NCBI GenBank assembly: GCA_036927565.1 | Contig: JAYESD010000111.1 | Span: 62,001 to 126,000, forward strand | Direction: 5' to 3' | Length of the DNA: 64,000 nt | Source of the DNA: Tuctoria greenei | Taxonomy: Eukaryota; Streptophyta; Magnoliopsida; Poales; Poaceae | Shown here: positions 10,870-23,003 of the stretch, one piece after another | Position numbering within the stretch: position 1 is the first letter of the stretch | Layout: every line of letters begins with the position of its first letter | Made by a program: the position numbers and the translations under genes | The notes under the pieces: model-generated | Databases searched by the model: none | Seen by the model: only the letters and a program-made list of their open reading frames with translations | Told to the model about the DNA's origin: nothing

Positions 10870-13800
10870 CTTCTATGTAGGTTACACGTTTGAGGAAGGA
10901 GAACATTTGGATTGTGGATTCAGGTTGCTCTCGCCACATGACCGGTAACAAAGATTGGTTCTCATCCCTCTCTTTTGTGTCATGTGTAGAGAATGTTACG
11001 TTTGCCGATAATTCTTCAACTCCTATAATTTCTAAGGGCTCGGTTAGAGTAAATGATCACCACACTTTGAAGGATGTGGCACTTGTCAAAAATTTGAAAT
11101 ACAACTTGCTTTCTGTTTCACAATTGCTAGATGAAAATCTAGAAATTATTTTCAATAAAAACTGCTGCAAAGTTGTAAGTTGTAACATGTCTCAGTTTGG
11201 AAGAGTTTTTAAAGCTGATTTTGATATGTCTTCCTATAAGCATAGGTGTCTAGTTGCTAATGATTCAAAGGACCTATATTTTTGGCATCGTAGACTTGGT
11301 CACGTAGGCTTTGATCACCTAACGCGTGTTAGTGCTCTTGATCGCATACGTGGGCTACCCTAAGCTTAAAGGGGACAATGAAATTGTGTGCTCTTCTTGT
11401 AGACATGCTAAGATTGTTGCAGGATCACATACTCCTCTCACAATGATCATGACAACTGAACCATGTCAACTTTTGCATCTTGACACCGTAGGACCTTCAC
11501 GTGTTCAATCCTTCGGAGGTAAATGGTATGTACTTGTGATTGTTGATGATTATTGTAGATACTCTTGGGTTTACTTTATGGCGTCTAAGAATGAAGTTTT
11601 AGTCACTTTAGAACTTTATTTCTTAGATTATCAATTGATTACCCAGGATCTTTAAAAGCAATTAGAAGTGATTATGGAACTGAATTTAAAAATCAATCTT
11701 TTTATCACTTTTGTGCTGAAAATAGAATAGATCATCAATTTTCTTCACCATATGTACCTCAACAAAATGGTGTTGTAGAAAGAATGAACAGAACCTTAGT
11801 TGAGATGGCTAGGACTATGCTTGATGAATATCAAACTCCTAGGAAATTTTGGGCTGATGTGATTGCAACCGCTTGTTATGTATCAAATCGTGTTTTCTTG
11901 CGTGCTAAGCTAGGTAAAACACCATATGAGCTCCGGTTTGGACATAGGCCTAGTGTTACACACTTTCGGGTCTTTGGTTGCAAATGCTTTGTTAAGAAAC
12001 ATGGTAATCTAGATAAATTTGAACCTAGATCCATTGATGGCATGTTTCTTGGTTATCCATCTCATACTAGAGGCTACCGTGTGCTTTTACTTGACACTAA
12101 CAAAATTGTGGAGACTTGTGAAGTGTCTTTTTATGAAGCTAGCCCAGGTACTAGCTCAAACATTGCAGGTCAAGATCCATATCCGCAGGGGGGAGCATTT
12201 TCGTTGAAGATGAGCAAGAATTGGAGCTGCTGCCCGAAAATTCAGCAGCTAAAGACTTTGGTTCAGCTTCGGATGTTAATTCTCAACCAGCACCGACAAC
12301 CATCAATGCTGATTCAAATCATCCTCAAGTCACAAGCTCATCGATTTGTGATGAACATGAAGAAGAAGAAGCTTGTGAGACATCTGTTCCCCTACGGTTT
12401 TACAAAGATCATCCCCCACAATAGATGATTGGAAGCTTGCACGAACGAGTCACACGGTCCAGGTTTTGCGATCCAAACTCTTATGCTCATTCTGCTTTTG
12501 TTGCTTCTTCTGAACCCAAAGATATATCACACGCACTCACTAATGAATCTTGGATTATTGCCATGCAAGAAGAGTTAAAATTTTTGAAAGAAATAATGTT
12601 TGGAAACTTGAACCTCCACCTCAAGGTCACACTTTAATTGGAACTAAATGGGTATTTAAAAATAAACAAAGTGAGGATGGGGTTGTGGTTAGGAATAAAG
12701 CTAGGTTGGTTGCTCAAGGTTTCACTCAAGTTGAAGGTCTAGATTTTGATGAAACTTTTGCTCCTGTTACTAGATTAGAAGCCATAAGAATTTTGTTAGC
12801 CTTTGCTGAATCTAAAGGTTTCAAGCTATATCAAATGGATGTTAAAAGTGCTTTTCTAAATGGCTACATAGATGAGGAGGTTTATGTCAAGCAAGCACCA
12901 GGTTTTCAAAATCTAGATTTTCCTAATCATGTTTACAAACTGTCCAAATCCTTGTACGGTCTCAAACAAGCCCCTAGAGCATGGTATGATAGGTTAAAAA
13001 CATTCTTACTTGATTAAGGGTTTACCATGGGCAAGGTTGGTAAACTCTTTTTGTGCTTAAGCATGGCAATGACTCCTTATTCGTTCAAGTGTATGTGGAT
13101 GATATTATCTTTGGTTGTGCTTCTCATGATCTTGTGTCCAAGTTTTCAGCAATGATGAGTTCCGAATTTGAAATGAGTATGATGGGTGAACTCACTTACT
13201 TTTTGGGGCTGCAAATCAAGCACGAAGGAGGGTAATTTTGTGCATCAAACGAAGTATACAAAAGATCTCCTAAGGCGCTTCAACATGAAAAAAACCAAGC
13301 CTCTTCTGACACCAATGGGAACAGCAACAACACTTGAACTTGATGAAGATGGTGAACCCGTGAATCAAAAAGAATATAGAAGCATGATCGGATCACTTTT
13401 GTACCTCACAGCATCAAGACCGGACATACAATTCAGCGTATGTCTTTGTGCACGGTTTCAAGCCTCCCCACGTACTTCACATCGTCAAGCCGTCATAAGG
13501 ATTCTCAGGTACTTACATGGAACTCAAGAATTTGCAATTTTTCTTCCGTATTCCTCAATCGTTACATTGAAAGCTTTTTCGGATGCTGATTTTGGGGGTT
13601 GTAGGATTGATAGGAAAAGTACTTCTGGTGCTTGTCATTTTCTTGGTAATTCTCTTGTTGCTTGGTCCTCTAGAAAACAAAATTCAGTTGCACAATCCAC
13701 AGCCGAATCTGAATATATAGATGCTGCTAGTGCTTGCTCACAAATTCTTTGGATTGTTCAAACACTTAAGGACTATGGGGTTGATCTAGATAGTGTTCCA

Positions 13801-14040
13801 CTGTTCTGTGATAACACTAGTGCCATTTGCATTGCTAAAAACCCTGTGCAACATTCTAGAACTAAGCACATTGACATTAGGTATCACTTTCTCCGTGATA
13901 ATGTTGAAAAAGGAAACATTATGCTTCACCATGTAGATACCGAACAATAATTGGCTGACATTTTTACAAAACCTTTGGATTTCACTCGTTTTTGTTACAT
14001 TCGTAGTGAAATAGGGGTTATGCATCCTCATGGCTTAAAT
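10870..14040 (+). pseudogene. Copia pol (PR-IN-RT-RNase H), broken
   Basis: Domains appear in Copia order. The protease has IVDSGCSRHMTG (about 10910). The GAG-pre-integrase zinc region has WHRRLGHVGFDHL (11283-11320) and CSSCRHAK. The integrase has HLDTVGPSR, SDYGTEF and QNGVVERMNRTL (11470-11820), keeping the three acidic residues. The reverse transcriptase has MDVKSAFLNG and VYVDDIIFG (12640-13240). RNase H has DADFGGCR and QNSVAQSTAESEY (13570-13730). The tail is ADIFTKPLD. The frame changes at about 11350, 11640, 12170, 12430-12560, 13010 and 13230, so no complete polyprotein can be made. Confidence 0.9.
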
Positions 14041-15169
14041 TGAGGGGGAGTTTTGAAACTTGGGAAGTCTATGTGTGAATCTGAAATTAAAATAATATGA
14101 GCATAGTATTTCATACATATATGACTTTGTGATTCCTTTTACATGCTGAAAGTTCTTACTACATTACTCGTGTTATACATTTTGTAGTTTTTGCCATGTC
14201 TAATAATTGGAATAATTACTTACACTAAAACTGGTCATGATCGATCTTTCTTGTTGTTTTGAACTTGTTACATGTTCACAAGTTCTTTTAATCATTAAGA
14301 ATTAATCAAGTAATCAACTCACATGTTGAGTTTTTATGAAAAAATATAAATTGAGAAAAGATCAAGAGAGTATGCATGCATCGCACTTCTTCTTTTGAGA
14401 TGGCTTATCATTGCACTTAGATATGAACTTGGAAGAAGTTGTGTATGACTAAAACTATGTCCTTAAGCTTCTGATTGTCAAATGACATAGGCTTGGCTTG
14501 GTTGGTTAGAATAAGGTAGATGCGCATATAATCTCTTGCAAATATCATATGATCTAAATTTATGCTTTCGAAAATAATAAAATGCGGCAACTAGTGTCAT
14601 GCTTTCAGTTTTTCAAATAGTTAAGTTTGTGAGATCATGACTTACTTAAATTGAAAATTACATTTGATCTCTAGCATGTCTTACACTACTTTATGTATTT
14701 CATTGATATGATAATGTAAGGTACTTGATAGTATGACTTGGATGAGCTTTGTTTATATGTATATGTTATAATATTCTCATAACAACTAAAGGGGGAGAGA
14801 TAATTTGTTTATATGCTCATGACTTGCTGAATACATTGTCAAAGGGGGAGAGATAAGCATAAAGAGAAAGAGAATATGTGCATAAGGAGAGATAATAAAG
14901 GGGGAGAGATAATTTGTTTTTATGTTCATGACTTGCTGAATACATTGTCAAAGGGGGAGAGATAAGCATGAAGAGAAAGAGAATATGTGCAATATGTGCA
15001 TAAGGAGAGATAATAAAGGGAGAGAGATAATATGGGATAATTTTTGGATTTTCTTCTCATTTTAGTTTTGATTTACAAAGGGTGAGAAATTGTCTTCAAA
15101 ACTTTTATGTAAATAAGACAATGTTTAGATTTTAAATGGTGTTGCCAATGCATTCATCAAGGGGGAGAT
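14041..15169 (+). other. Spacer with repeated polypurine tracts
   Basis: About 1.1 kb between pol and the 3' LTR without a credible ORF. A unit of about 109-118 bp beginning AAAGGGGGAGAGATAA is repeated at 14788 and 14897, with a partial third start at 15015; each full unit also has a second purine tract inside. The last tract, AAGGGGGAGAT at 15159-15169, touches the 3' LTR and is the likely plus-strand primer. Confidence 0.8.
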
Positions 15170-16757
15170 TGTAAGACCTATGTCTGCTGAATACATTGGA
15201 TTGTAGTAAATACACTTGCTTTGACGATAAAAGTTTTGAATATCACCAAAACACCTTTTTATCAAGGTCCGACTCTAGCTCCGGCATGTCTTTTGATAGC
15301 TCTGACATGTTTTTGTTAGCTCCGGCTCAAGGTCCGGGTTGCTCTGGCAAGGTCTAGAACTTGACCGCAATGCTTCTGCTTTTCATTTGCAATATTTCGT
15401 ACTTGCTTTACATCTCTGGAAAGATAGCTTAGTATTCATTTGCTATGTCTTTGGTATGTTTTTGGTTGACATGAATGATATTGTGTTACTGTGGTTTTGC
15501 AACATGCTTATGTGAGGTTCTCACGTAAGGTGTTGTGTTCGGAACTAACTTGAGTCAAGTCGAGGACTTGGGCTTGTATGTATTGGTTGTTTATTCATGT
15601 GCAGGTGTTGCTTGAGTTCAAGACATGGCTGGTGATGGGATCCATTGGACAAGTCTCAGGGAGGAGATGAGGTTCCAACAACCAAATTTAGGAGGAATTG
15701 TGGCTGAGCTGATCAGGAGGTTGCGCAGCATGATTGAATCAAGAACAATGCATGTGAAGATATTGTGGACGTCATTGCAAGATGTTTGCACATGTGCAAG
15801 GATTGCATGCACCTGTATACATGGTTCCAAGACGTGATGAAGAGATGTGGACGTAAAGGTTTGGTCGGAAAGGTCCAACCGACTAGGTTATGGACTCAGG
15901 CTGCGGCTGCATCGGGTTTGACTCAAATATGGAATGTTTTGAGTTGGTTATGATAGGATTTCGTGTGGGTTATGAATTTGAGTTGTTTAGGAATGTGTCA
16001 TACGTTCCTAAGGTGTTTGGAAGTCTTAATATTGCTTCTATTTTCGTATAGAAGAATCCTAAGCAGTTATGGAAAGTTACGATTCGTGAACAGAGTATGA
16101 TTAGGTTCCTGATTTGAGTTGAGTTGGCTTTCGAGCTGGTTATATGAGAAAGGGAGCCCAGAGCTCGTGGTGAACGACTTTGGGGCTGTTCCTCTTGTGT
16201 TCTATTGAATAAAATTTGTAGTTTGAAGGAACTTTTGTGCCTTGTTCGTCCGACTTGTTCCAGACAAGTTTTACTCGTCGAGTTTCTGGACAGAACTACC
16301 TTTTGTTGGTGGTTTTATCATGACTCAAGTTTTACAGATCCAATTGACGTGATTCTTTTTGGGTTGTCTTCACAACTAGATTATCTATCATCTGTCAAAA
16401 TTTCACGGTCATTGGATTTGTGGTATATGATCTACACGAGTTTCTTTGCAGCGTTCCAGAACTGTTTTTTTCTCGGGTAGGGCAGATTGACCTTTGTTTG
16501 ATCTTTCGATCATAACTTCATTTTTTATTGAGGGATTTGAGTGATTATTGTTGTGTTGTCTTCGTGACTTGATTCTCTCTGATATATATCACTTTTGTCA
16601 CGGTGAAACATGTTTAGATTAGTCTCACACACGATTTCTTTAACGGATCATTTTTTTGCCGAAGGGGTTGGGGTTTAATTGTTTCCGCTGTGTAAGATTT
16701 TTTAAATCTACCATTCACCCCCCTCTGGTAGCTTTTCACGTGCTCTTTGATCCTACA
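15170..16757 (+). repeat. 3' LTR of complete Copia element
   Basis: TGTAAGACC...GATCCTACA, 1588 bp, matching the 5' LTR with scattered substitutions. Followed by the right-hand duplication CTTGT at 16758-16762. Confidence 0.93.
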
Positions 16758-16762
16758 CTTGT

Positions 16763-17420
16763 CTATAAATGTCTGGACTAGTCCGATCTGGGCTCTGAAA
16801 GTGTTCGGACTAGACCGGCATATATTGGACTAGTCCGGTGTGGTGAACCTCATGTATAATTGAGGACAAGTCCGCACATAGAGGACTTATCCGATTTTAG
16901 TCAGAGAGTTTTCGGATTAGTTTGTGGTGATATCGGACTTGTTCGGTGTCGTTAAAAATTGCGGGGCTAATGGACAAGTCCGGACTTGGAGGACTTGTCC
17001 GATGTTAGTCAGAAGATTATCGGACTAGTCTGTGGCGATATCAGACTAGTCCGGTTCTGTGTAAACCGGAGTACTTGCGGACAAGTTCGCACTGGGGAGA
17101 CTTGTCTGTTTCTAGTCGGAGACATATCGGACTAGTTTAGTGTATATCGGACAAGTCCGGTTTTCCTGTGAATTGTGCAGTGAGTTAAATTGTTTGTTAA
17201 ATTGAGCTCTTGGGGTGTGTTTCTACAACACACTCCATACACAATGATCTAATCTTTTCAGCTCTTGAGCTCTTTTCCTTTTGATTCCTATTCTCCTTTC
17301 TTTTTGAGCTTTCCTCCTAATTTATTTAAAACCTATGCTCATCTCAACAATTTTCTTAGGATCTTATTTGTCTGTCATAAATCAACCAAGACCCACAAGG
17401 GATGCCTAGATGCACTTTCA
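16763..17420 (-). repeat. SIRE (minus) 5' LTR, 5' half
   Basis: This continues the LTR interrupted at 6932. It holds most of the GGACTAGTCC/GGACAAGTCC motif array (about 16785-17165) and ends, on the minus strand, with the LTR start TGAAAGTGCATCTAGGC at 17420. The same start occurs at 51843 in the plus-strand copy. Confidence 0.87.
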
Positions 17421-20400
17421 AGTGTGGAGGGCCTCTACCCAGTATCGAGAAGGAATAGAGGCCTGAAACATCAAGGAGTGTATAACATTATTGGTGGTGC
17501 GAATCATGCACACTGCCTTGCCATTATGAGGGGAGGTGTATGGACAAGACATGTGAAACTAGACGCCATGGTCGAGTAGAAAGTTATGAAACGCTGAGTT
17601 ATCAAACTCGCGTCGGTTATCGCACTGAAGAACTCAGACAGTGCATCCAAGATGGGTGGTCACCTAAACGAAGAAGTAAGAAAGAGTGACGTATGTCTAT
17701 TGCTTCAAATGCAAGGGAAAAGCCCACAAATGCGAAAAATCATCAACCACCACCAAGTAGTATTTAAAACCTGACACACTAATAATGGGAGATGTCCATA
17801 AATCATAGGGAATAAGATCAAAAATGTGCTTAACATGAGTCACATAAGTCAGAAATGGAAGCCGAACATGGCGACGAAGCTGACAAGCATGACATAAAGA
17901 CTCATATGTGCCCCTAGTACACGAGATAACTGAACTACTAGACAACTTGGACATAGCATCTAAGCCATGATGACCAAGTTGGCGGTGCCAAGTGGTGGCC
18001 GAAGCTGTCATAGTCAGAGAAAAAGTCGAGGATGCAGCGGAAGTAGGAAGTCGAAGCGTGTACAGGGCCCCGGGCTATCACATCAAAGAAGAAGACGTCG
18101 GGTGGAATGATCCTTCACAGATAAACCAAAAGTATCAAACTCAACAGAAACATTGTTATTAGTGGTAAAACCGCGAATAGAAAGAAAATTATGAATGATA
18201 TCCAGAGCGACAAGAATATTGTTGAGCTGGAAAGAACACGGAGATCTCGAGTCACATACTGAGGTGACACAGGAAGAACATGCCCATTCCTGACAATGGT
18301 AGATGAAGGAAAAGAAGGGTGGGGGGTAGAAGAGACTATACAAGCATCCGGAGTGGTATGGTATGAAGCTCCGGAATCAGCCACCCAGTCAGCAGCGGGT
18401 GGCGTTAGGTGCATGGTGTTGAACGAAGATGCCAGTGACTGGTGGTCCCACACCAGGGGCGGCTCCTCGAATAGCGCCAATTACTCCAAGTACCCAGCAG
18501 GGTAGTTAGTGCCTCCGTAGGCCGAGGCCGACTGTCCACTAGCCGATTAGCCAGGACCACTGTAGGCCTGAGTCGACGGCCCACCAGCAAGGTAGGCTGG
18601 TTCACCGTAGCTCGGGTGGGCGACGCATGCCGGCTAAGGACGCGACGAGCATGGGCAGAAGAACCGGAGATGGCCCATGCCACATAGAGATCTGGTCGAT
18701 CCCCCCGGCCGGTGCCACCGCTACCACCTCTAATAATAGGAGCCAGAGCAGAAGCCGCAGTGCCACCTGCACCATCACCTCGACCACTGCGCTTATCGCG
18801 ACAGCGACAATTACCACCCCAGAGCCTGTAGGAGCAGCTAGGGTGGTAGGCAGAATAGGAGGTCGTGGCGGTGGTCCACCAGAAGCAGGTGGCCACGGGA
18901 CTGCCCAGAGCCGTAGAAAGCTGTGGAAGGCACGGAACCAGCAGGGCCACCAGAAGTGAGCTCCTCGAGCTCAAGGTCAGACCAGACCTTCTCGAAGGTC
19001 GGGAGCGGCTCCACACGAAGAAGCCAGGAGCGAAGGTGGCAGTAGCGCTCATTCAGGCCCTGAAGGACCCGAAGGACGAGCGTGCAGTCAGCAACCGGCT
19101 CTCTAAGGTTACACAAGTCGTTGGCCATGCCCTTCATCTCCCTGTAGTAGGCGGAGATGGAGCGGTCACCCTGGACAGTGTTTTGGAACCGCCCATTGAT
19201 GTGTGAAGCACGAGTCGCACGGTTCCCCAGGAAGTGCTGCCCGAGGATTAGCCACGCCAGGCGCGCGGTAGCGCCACCTCGCGGCCCGACGATGTCGTGT
19301 AGCTCGTTTGAGAGGGATCCAAGGATCCAGGCTAGGACCAGGCTGTACATGCTTATCCAAGAATCATCCAACAAGGAGCCCTCCTGCAGAACGTGGTCGT
19401 CGAGACGCTAATGCCTCAACATGAGGAGAAACATGTGACGCTAGTGGGCGTACATGGTGGAATCATAACTGAGGACGACCGACACGAGTGTCCGGATGTT
19501 TTGAATCCCGACAGCCTAGGCGTAGAGAGTAGCGAGGAGGGATGTCGAGTACACGGAACAGGCACCAACATCAGAGGAAGACTCGTGGGTAGCACTCAAT
19601 GATCGATGAGCACTCTCCTCAAGCTGGTGAGATAGAGCAGCCACAGAAGCACGCTCCTGCTCCACAGCGAGAGCCAATGCCCGCTCGCTCTCGCGAGAGA
19701 CAGCCAAGGCCATGACAACACAAGAGGTGTCCACGTCGTCGTAGTGGTACTATCCGCGTACGGAGCAACAACAGCATCAGCAGTGGGAACTGCAAATGCC
19801 AAGGAGATGATGGCAATAGTGCCCACGTCGAGACCGTCCGACATGGGCTCTAGTCTAATGATGAATGGCGTCATCGACTGCACGAGCCCGACAGAAGTGG
19901 TAGCGGACCCATGATGCCCACAGGCAGGACCAGCCATGACGACGGTAGCAGTGGGGTTGGACGTAGAAGTGGTGCTGGATGTGGCACCGTATAGAACTAT
20001 CGCCGAAAAGGGAGAGGAGCCAGTGGCAGGAGGCCATCCCGGTTGCGTCAGCGAGGTACGCCAAGGCGACGTTGCAGCACTGCGCCATGGCTGTGCCATG
20101 CAGGAGGGTGGCGGAACGCCCAGGGAGGTGTCGGGTGATGCGACCCGTGAAGTGAGCAGAGAGGCACGGGGCGGCGGGACCAGTGGCACGACGGGTGGTG
20201 TGCCATGGGCCCTCGGCGGCGCCCCGGCGACAGCGAGCGCGGGAGGCATGGGGACGACAGATCCAGTAGGGAGAGGAGATTGGCGTAGAGGCGGCGACGC
20301 GCTTGCCAGCACGCCAGTGACGGTAGCGCCTGCGGCGGTGTCGGATCCAGCAGGGGGAGGAGGGAGGCGCGGTGGCGGCACGCTGGCCAGCCCCTTGACA

Positions 20401-20741
20401 GTAGCGCCAAATCAAGCAGGGGGAGGAGGGAGGCGCGGCGGCAGCGCGTGGGCCTTGCCCGCCGGTAGCGGTAGTGGTGCCTGCGGTGGCGCCAGATCTA
20501 GCAGGGGGAGGAGGGAGGCGCGGCGGTGGCACCGGATCCAGCAGGGGGAGGAGGGAGGCACGGCTGTTGTGCCGGATCCAGCAGGGGGAGGAGGGTAGCG
20601 TGGCGGTGGCACGTCGGCCATCCTACCAGCGGCGGCGGCGGTGCCTGTGGTAGCACCGTATTCAACAGGGGGAGGAGGGAGGCGCGACGGTGGCACACCC
20701 GCCAGCCCACCGGTGGCACCTACGACACCTGCTGGAGTCAT
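17421..20741 (-). pseudogene. Copia-A gag-pol, truncated and broken
   Basis: Read on the minus strand, the N-terminal gag (20741 to about 19400) is proline-rich, encoded by a GC-rich minisatellite. The UBN2-type capsid domain follows at 19374-18940, with segments WILGQHFLGNRATRA, STISAYY-type and LRVLQGLNERY. The protease WVADSGASYHTTPDA lies near 18390-18350. The GAG-pre-integrase part (TWHRQLGHHGLDAMSKL, CHACQLRRHVRLPF) lies at 18000-17840, and the integrase start with a VVVDDFS core is near 17740. After a stop near 17697 the integrase (NGKAVCMIRTTNN-like) can still be followed to 17421. Several frames are used, so it is not functional. Confidence 0.8.
20240..20690. repeat. GC-rich minisatellite in Copia-A gag
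   Basis: A core of AGCAGGGGGAGGAGGGAGGC recurs near 20350, 20417, 20500, 20544, 20580 and 20670, mostly with 40-85 bp spacing, each followed by CGGNGGTGGCAC-like sequence. On the minus strand it encodes repeats of the type LPPPPAGSG. The second family member (46340-46730) has an equally GC-rich but different, poly-C version of this region. Confidence 0.8.
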
Positions 20742-20796
20742 CCGTTGCCAAGGGTTGAGAGGAGAGAGAGGAGGAGAAATTATGGTTGCCTGATAC

Positions 20797-21803
20797 TATC
20801 AGAGTCTGGTTCCGGCAGTTCCCCCGGTACTACCGTTGGAAGCCCATGAAGTTTCTTAGTTCGGTTAGGTCGCGCGGAGATTCAGAACAAGATGGTGACT
20901 TGACACGAGGATTTACGTGGTTCGGGCCGCCTGAGCGTAATAACCTACTCCACAGGTGTCGGCAATTTCCCCGGTACTACCGTTGGCAGCCCTCGAAGTT
21001 TCTTAGTTCGGTTAGGGTGCGCGGAGATTCAGAACAAGATGGTGACTTGACACGAGGATTTATGTGGTTCGGGTCGCCTGAGCGTAATACCATACTCCAC
21101 AGGTGTGTTGTTGTTGTTGCATTGAGTGTATGAGCGTGTGAGGACATGAGCCAGAGAGAGCCCCTTGAGCATGTGTGTCCGTACCCAGACTAGTCTCTTG
21201 CCGTGTATCGCTCGGCCAATCCTTTTATAGTACAAGGGCTGACCATTACGTTATTAGCCTGGCCCGACATGTGGTCCTGGCGGTTACTGATGCCTAATAC
21301 ACAATTTAATGTACTTAATATTGCCTTAATAGTGGCGTTACTAGTATTAAGGGTCCTATGATCGTGTGTCATTAAGATAGCATTAATGACAAATAATCAG
21401 GTCCTAAAGACTTTAATGTCCCTTGAAGGTCCGAGCTATTGGAGGTCCACCAATCTGCCTGTTGAGGTTGAAGGTCCGACGGTTGGACGCGTGGCAACTT
21501 TAGAGCTTACTGCCTTGGACGAGTAGATCCAGTGCCGTGGTACACGTGTCGATACCGGAGCTTCCCTCTGTCGGGGGTTAGGTCCGGGGGTGCCACACAG
21601 GTATCTAGTCCGGAGCATTCCCATGTAGGGATTGTAGCTTCGGTTTTATGATACATGTGGCGGCTCTGAGACTAATCATATGAGGGAGGCAGGTTCGGTT
21701 ACAAGTGACACATGGGGTATTCGGAGGTCTTCAACTCATATAGGTGGAGTTCCTTTGCACTCTTTGCAGTTCCAAGTGGTATCCGGTACGCAGGGTACTG
21801 ACA
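20797..21803 (-). repeat. 3' LTR of TAT element
   Basis: About 1007 bp, including an extra 147-bp tandem unit absent from the other LTR. The terminal TG has decayed to TA at 20797. The inner end, ACA at 21801-21803, is followed on the plus strand by GTGGCCCCCTGG, which is the polypurine tract in reverse. Confidence 0.85.
20814..21107. repeat. 147-bp tandem duplication in the TAT LTR
   Basis: The stretch from GGCAGTTCCCCCGG to CTCCACAGGTGTC at 20814-20960 is repeated at 20961-21107 with about ten differences. The other LTR (42504-43383) has a single copy. Confidence 0.85.
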
Positions 21804-22998
21804 GTGGCCCCCTGGCCCACCTCTGGGAGAGACCCTCTGGATTAAGTCATTCTGGCGGAGGTGGGTCCATCTTTCGATTTTTGCGCTGTGTCTTCAAGGG
21901 TTTTTGCATGTATCGTTGAGGTGATAGTGCATAGTTAAACAATCGCCGTGTGGCATCTTCTGAACGTGGCAGGTGAGATTTGCACGTACGTATCTCACGA
22001 TATTGAAGGTCGCCGGTTCCCAATACGAAAATCGTATCGATTCCGTGCGCCCTGTTAGGGCGCCGCCCTTGGGTTTCCCGTCGCTCATTATGGCAATGGT
22101 TGGCCTTGGGTAAGGACCTCGATCTCTTCATCGAGGTGGCCCCAAGTCCACACGTCATTGACGGGGTGGATTTTTGAAAAGTGCTCTTGATCTTATTGCG
22201 ATTTCCATCCAAGCATCGCAGAGGCTTACTTAAGAAGGAAAGTGCGCACGGGTTGAAGACTCTTTACGCCTTTGATCATATTTGCGCTCATAGCCACTCA
22301 ACCTCCGCCTAACTTTCCATCCTTTGCTCCACATTGCCGCGATAGAGTTGGGTCTCCGCAAGAGCCGTCTCACGAGCGATGAGGTCTGAAGAAGGTTCGG
22401 ACCTACTCGGGATGGTCCAGTGACTCCTTCAACCACCTGGTCCGCGCCGGCAAGCTCCCGTTCAAGAAGAAGCACAGCGACGACATGTTCTACTTCTCTG
22501 CGAACGCAATGGTGGGGCTGATCCCACCTTTCTCAACTTTCCTCTTGATGTTGTTAGACTTCTATGGTCTGCAGTTGTACCACCTTGGCCCCCATTCTAT
22601 TATTATTGTGTCAACATTTGTCCACTTCTGTGAGATGTGGGTGGGTATTCCCCCTTGCGTCGAGCTTTTCTGTACCTTCTTCACCATCCACACCACCAGC
22701 AAGAGTTTCGAGTATCATGGCTTCTACTATTTTGTGAAGCACAAGAAATGACCCTACAAGTACTTGAGGTCGTTTCCTTCCAGCAAGTGGGGCGACTGGA
22801 AGAAGGATTGGATTATCGTCACGGCAGAGGAGCACGAGAAGTTGGAGCTGCCTGAAGGTCTTCCCAATGTTGACACTGACGCATGGAGTGTGGTTCCGGT
22901 CATGTCAGAGGCCTTCAACCCTGCCTTGACCAGGATCCGCGAATGTGTGGAAGGAGGGGTGACCCCCAGATGGTCTTCTGCAACTTCCTGGTCAACAG

Positions 22999-23003
22999 GT
23001 GGG
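22999..23003. repeat. Target-site duplication GTGGG (left copy)
   Basis: GTGGG at 22999-23003 is repeated at 24830-24834 around the solo LTR. Confidence 0.95.

Larger units (their letters stand above)
6933..16757 (+). mobile_element. Complete Copia (SIRE-like) retrotransposon
   Basis: A complete 9.8-kb element with LTRs at 6933-8523 and 15170-16757, both TG...CA, and perfect 5-bp target duplications CTTGT. The order inside is primer site, gag, protease, integrase, reverse transcriptase, RNase H, a spacer rich in polypurine repeats, and the 3' LTR. The coding region carries many stops and frameshifts. By eye the first 290 bases of the LTRs differ at about 16 positions (around 5%), so the insertion is not recent. 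Long LTRs and repeated AAAGGGGGAGA tracts favour the SIRE lineage. Confidence 0.92.
5783..17420 (-). mobile_element. SIRE-type Copia element (minus), 5' end, nested host
   Basis: On the minus strand the order is LTR (17420 down to 6047, interrupted), a tRNA-primer site at 6029-6040 and the gag start at 5991, cut at 5783 by the SIRE-type element to its left. The LTR is interrupted by a complete Copia element at 6933-16757. The plus-strand SIRE element at 51843-64000 belongs to the same family: same LTR start, primer site and gag. The outer edge at 17420/17421 lies in the integrase of a Copia-A element; 17421-17425 (AGTGT) would be one copy of its target duplication. Confidence 0.85.
17421..20796 (-). 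mobile_element. Copia-A element (minus), internal part
   Basis: Short-LTR Copia element, probably Ale/Retrofit-like. Integrase, protease and gag run on the minus strand from 17421 up to 20741. The matching LTR lies 22.6 kb away at 43389-43506, because a TAT-type Gypsy element is inserted at 20797-43383. That insertion falls in the primer site, whose TATCAGG-like remnant is visible on the minus strand near 20788-20796. The part downstream of the integrase core is cut off by the minus SIRE element at 17420. The family match is the copy in NAT intron 8 (46218-48915). Confidence 0.85.

Noticed and set aside
17421..17696. Possible unrelated or DNA-transposon sequence next to the SIRE LTR
   Set aside because: On the minus strand it continues Copia integrase (NGKAVCMIRTTNN-like and SRYWVEALHT segments), so it belongs to Copia-A.
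18405..19052. Long frames overlapping Copia-A gag in other frames
   Set aside because: They are shadows in GC-rich coding sequence; the UBN2 domain fits only the frame at 18838-19374.
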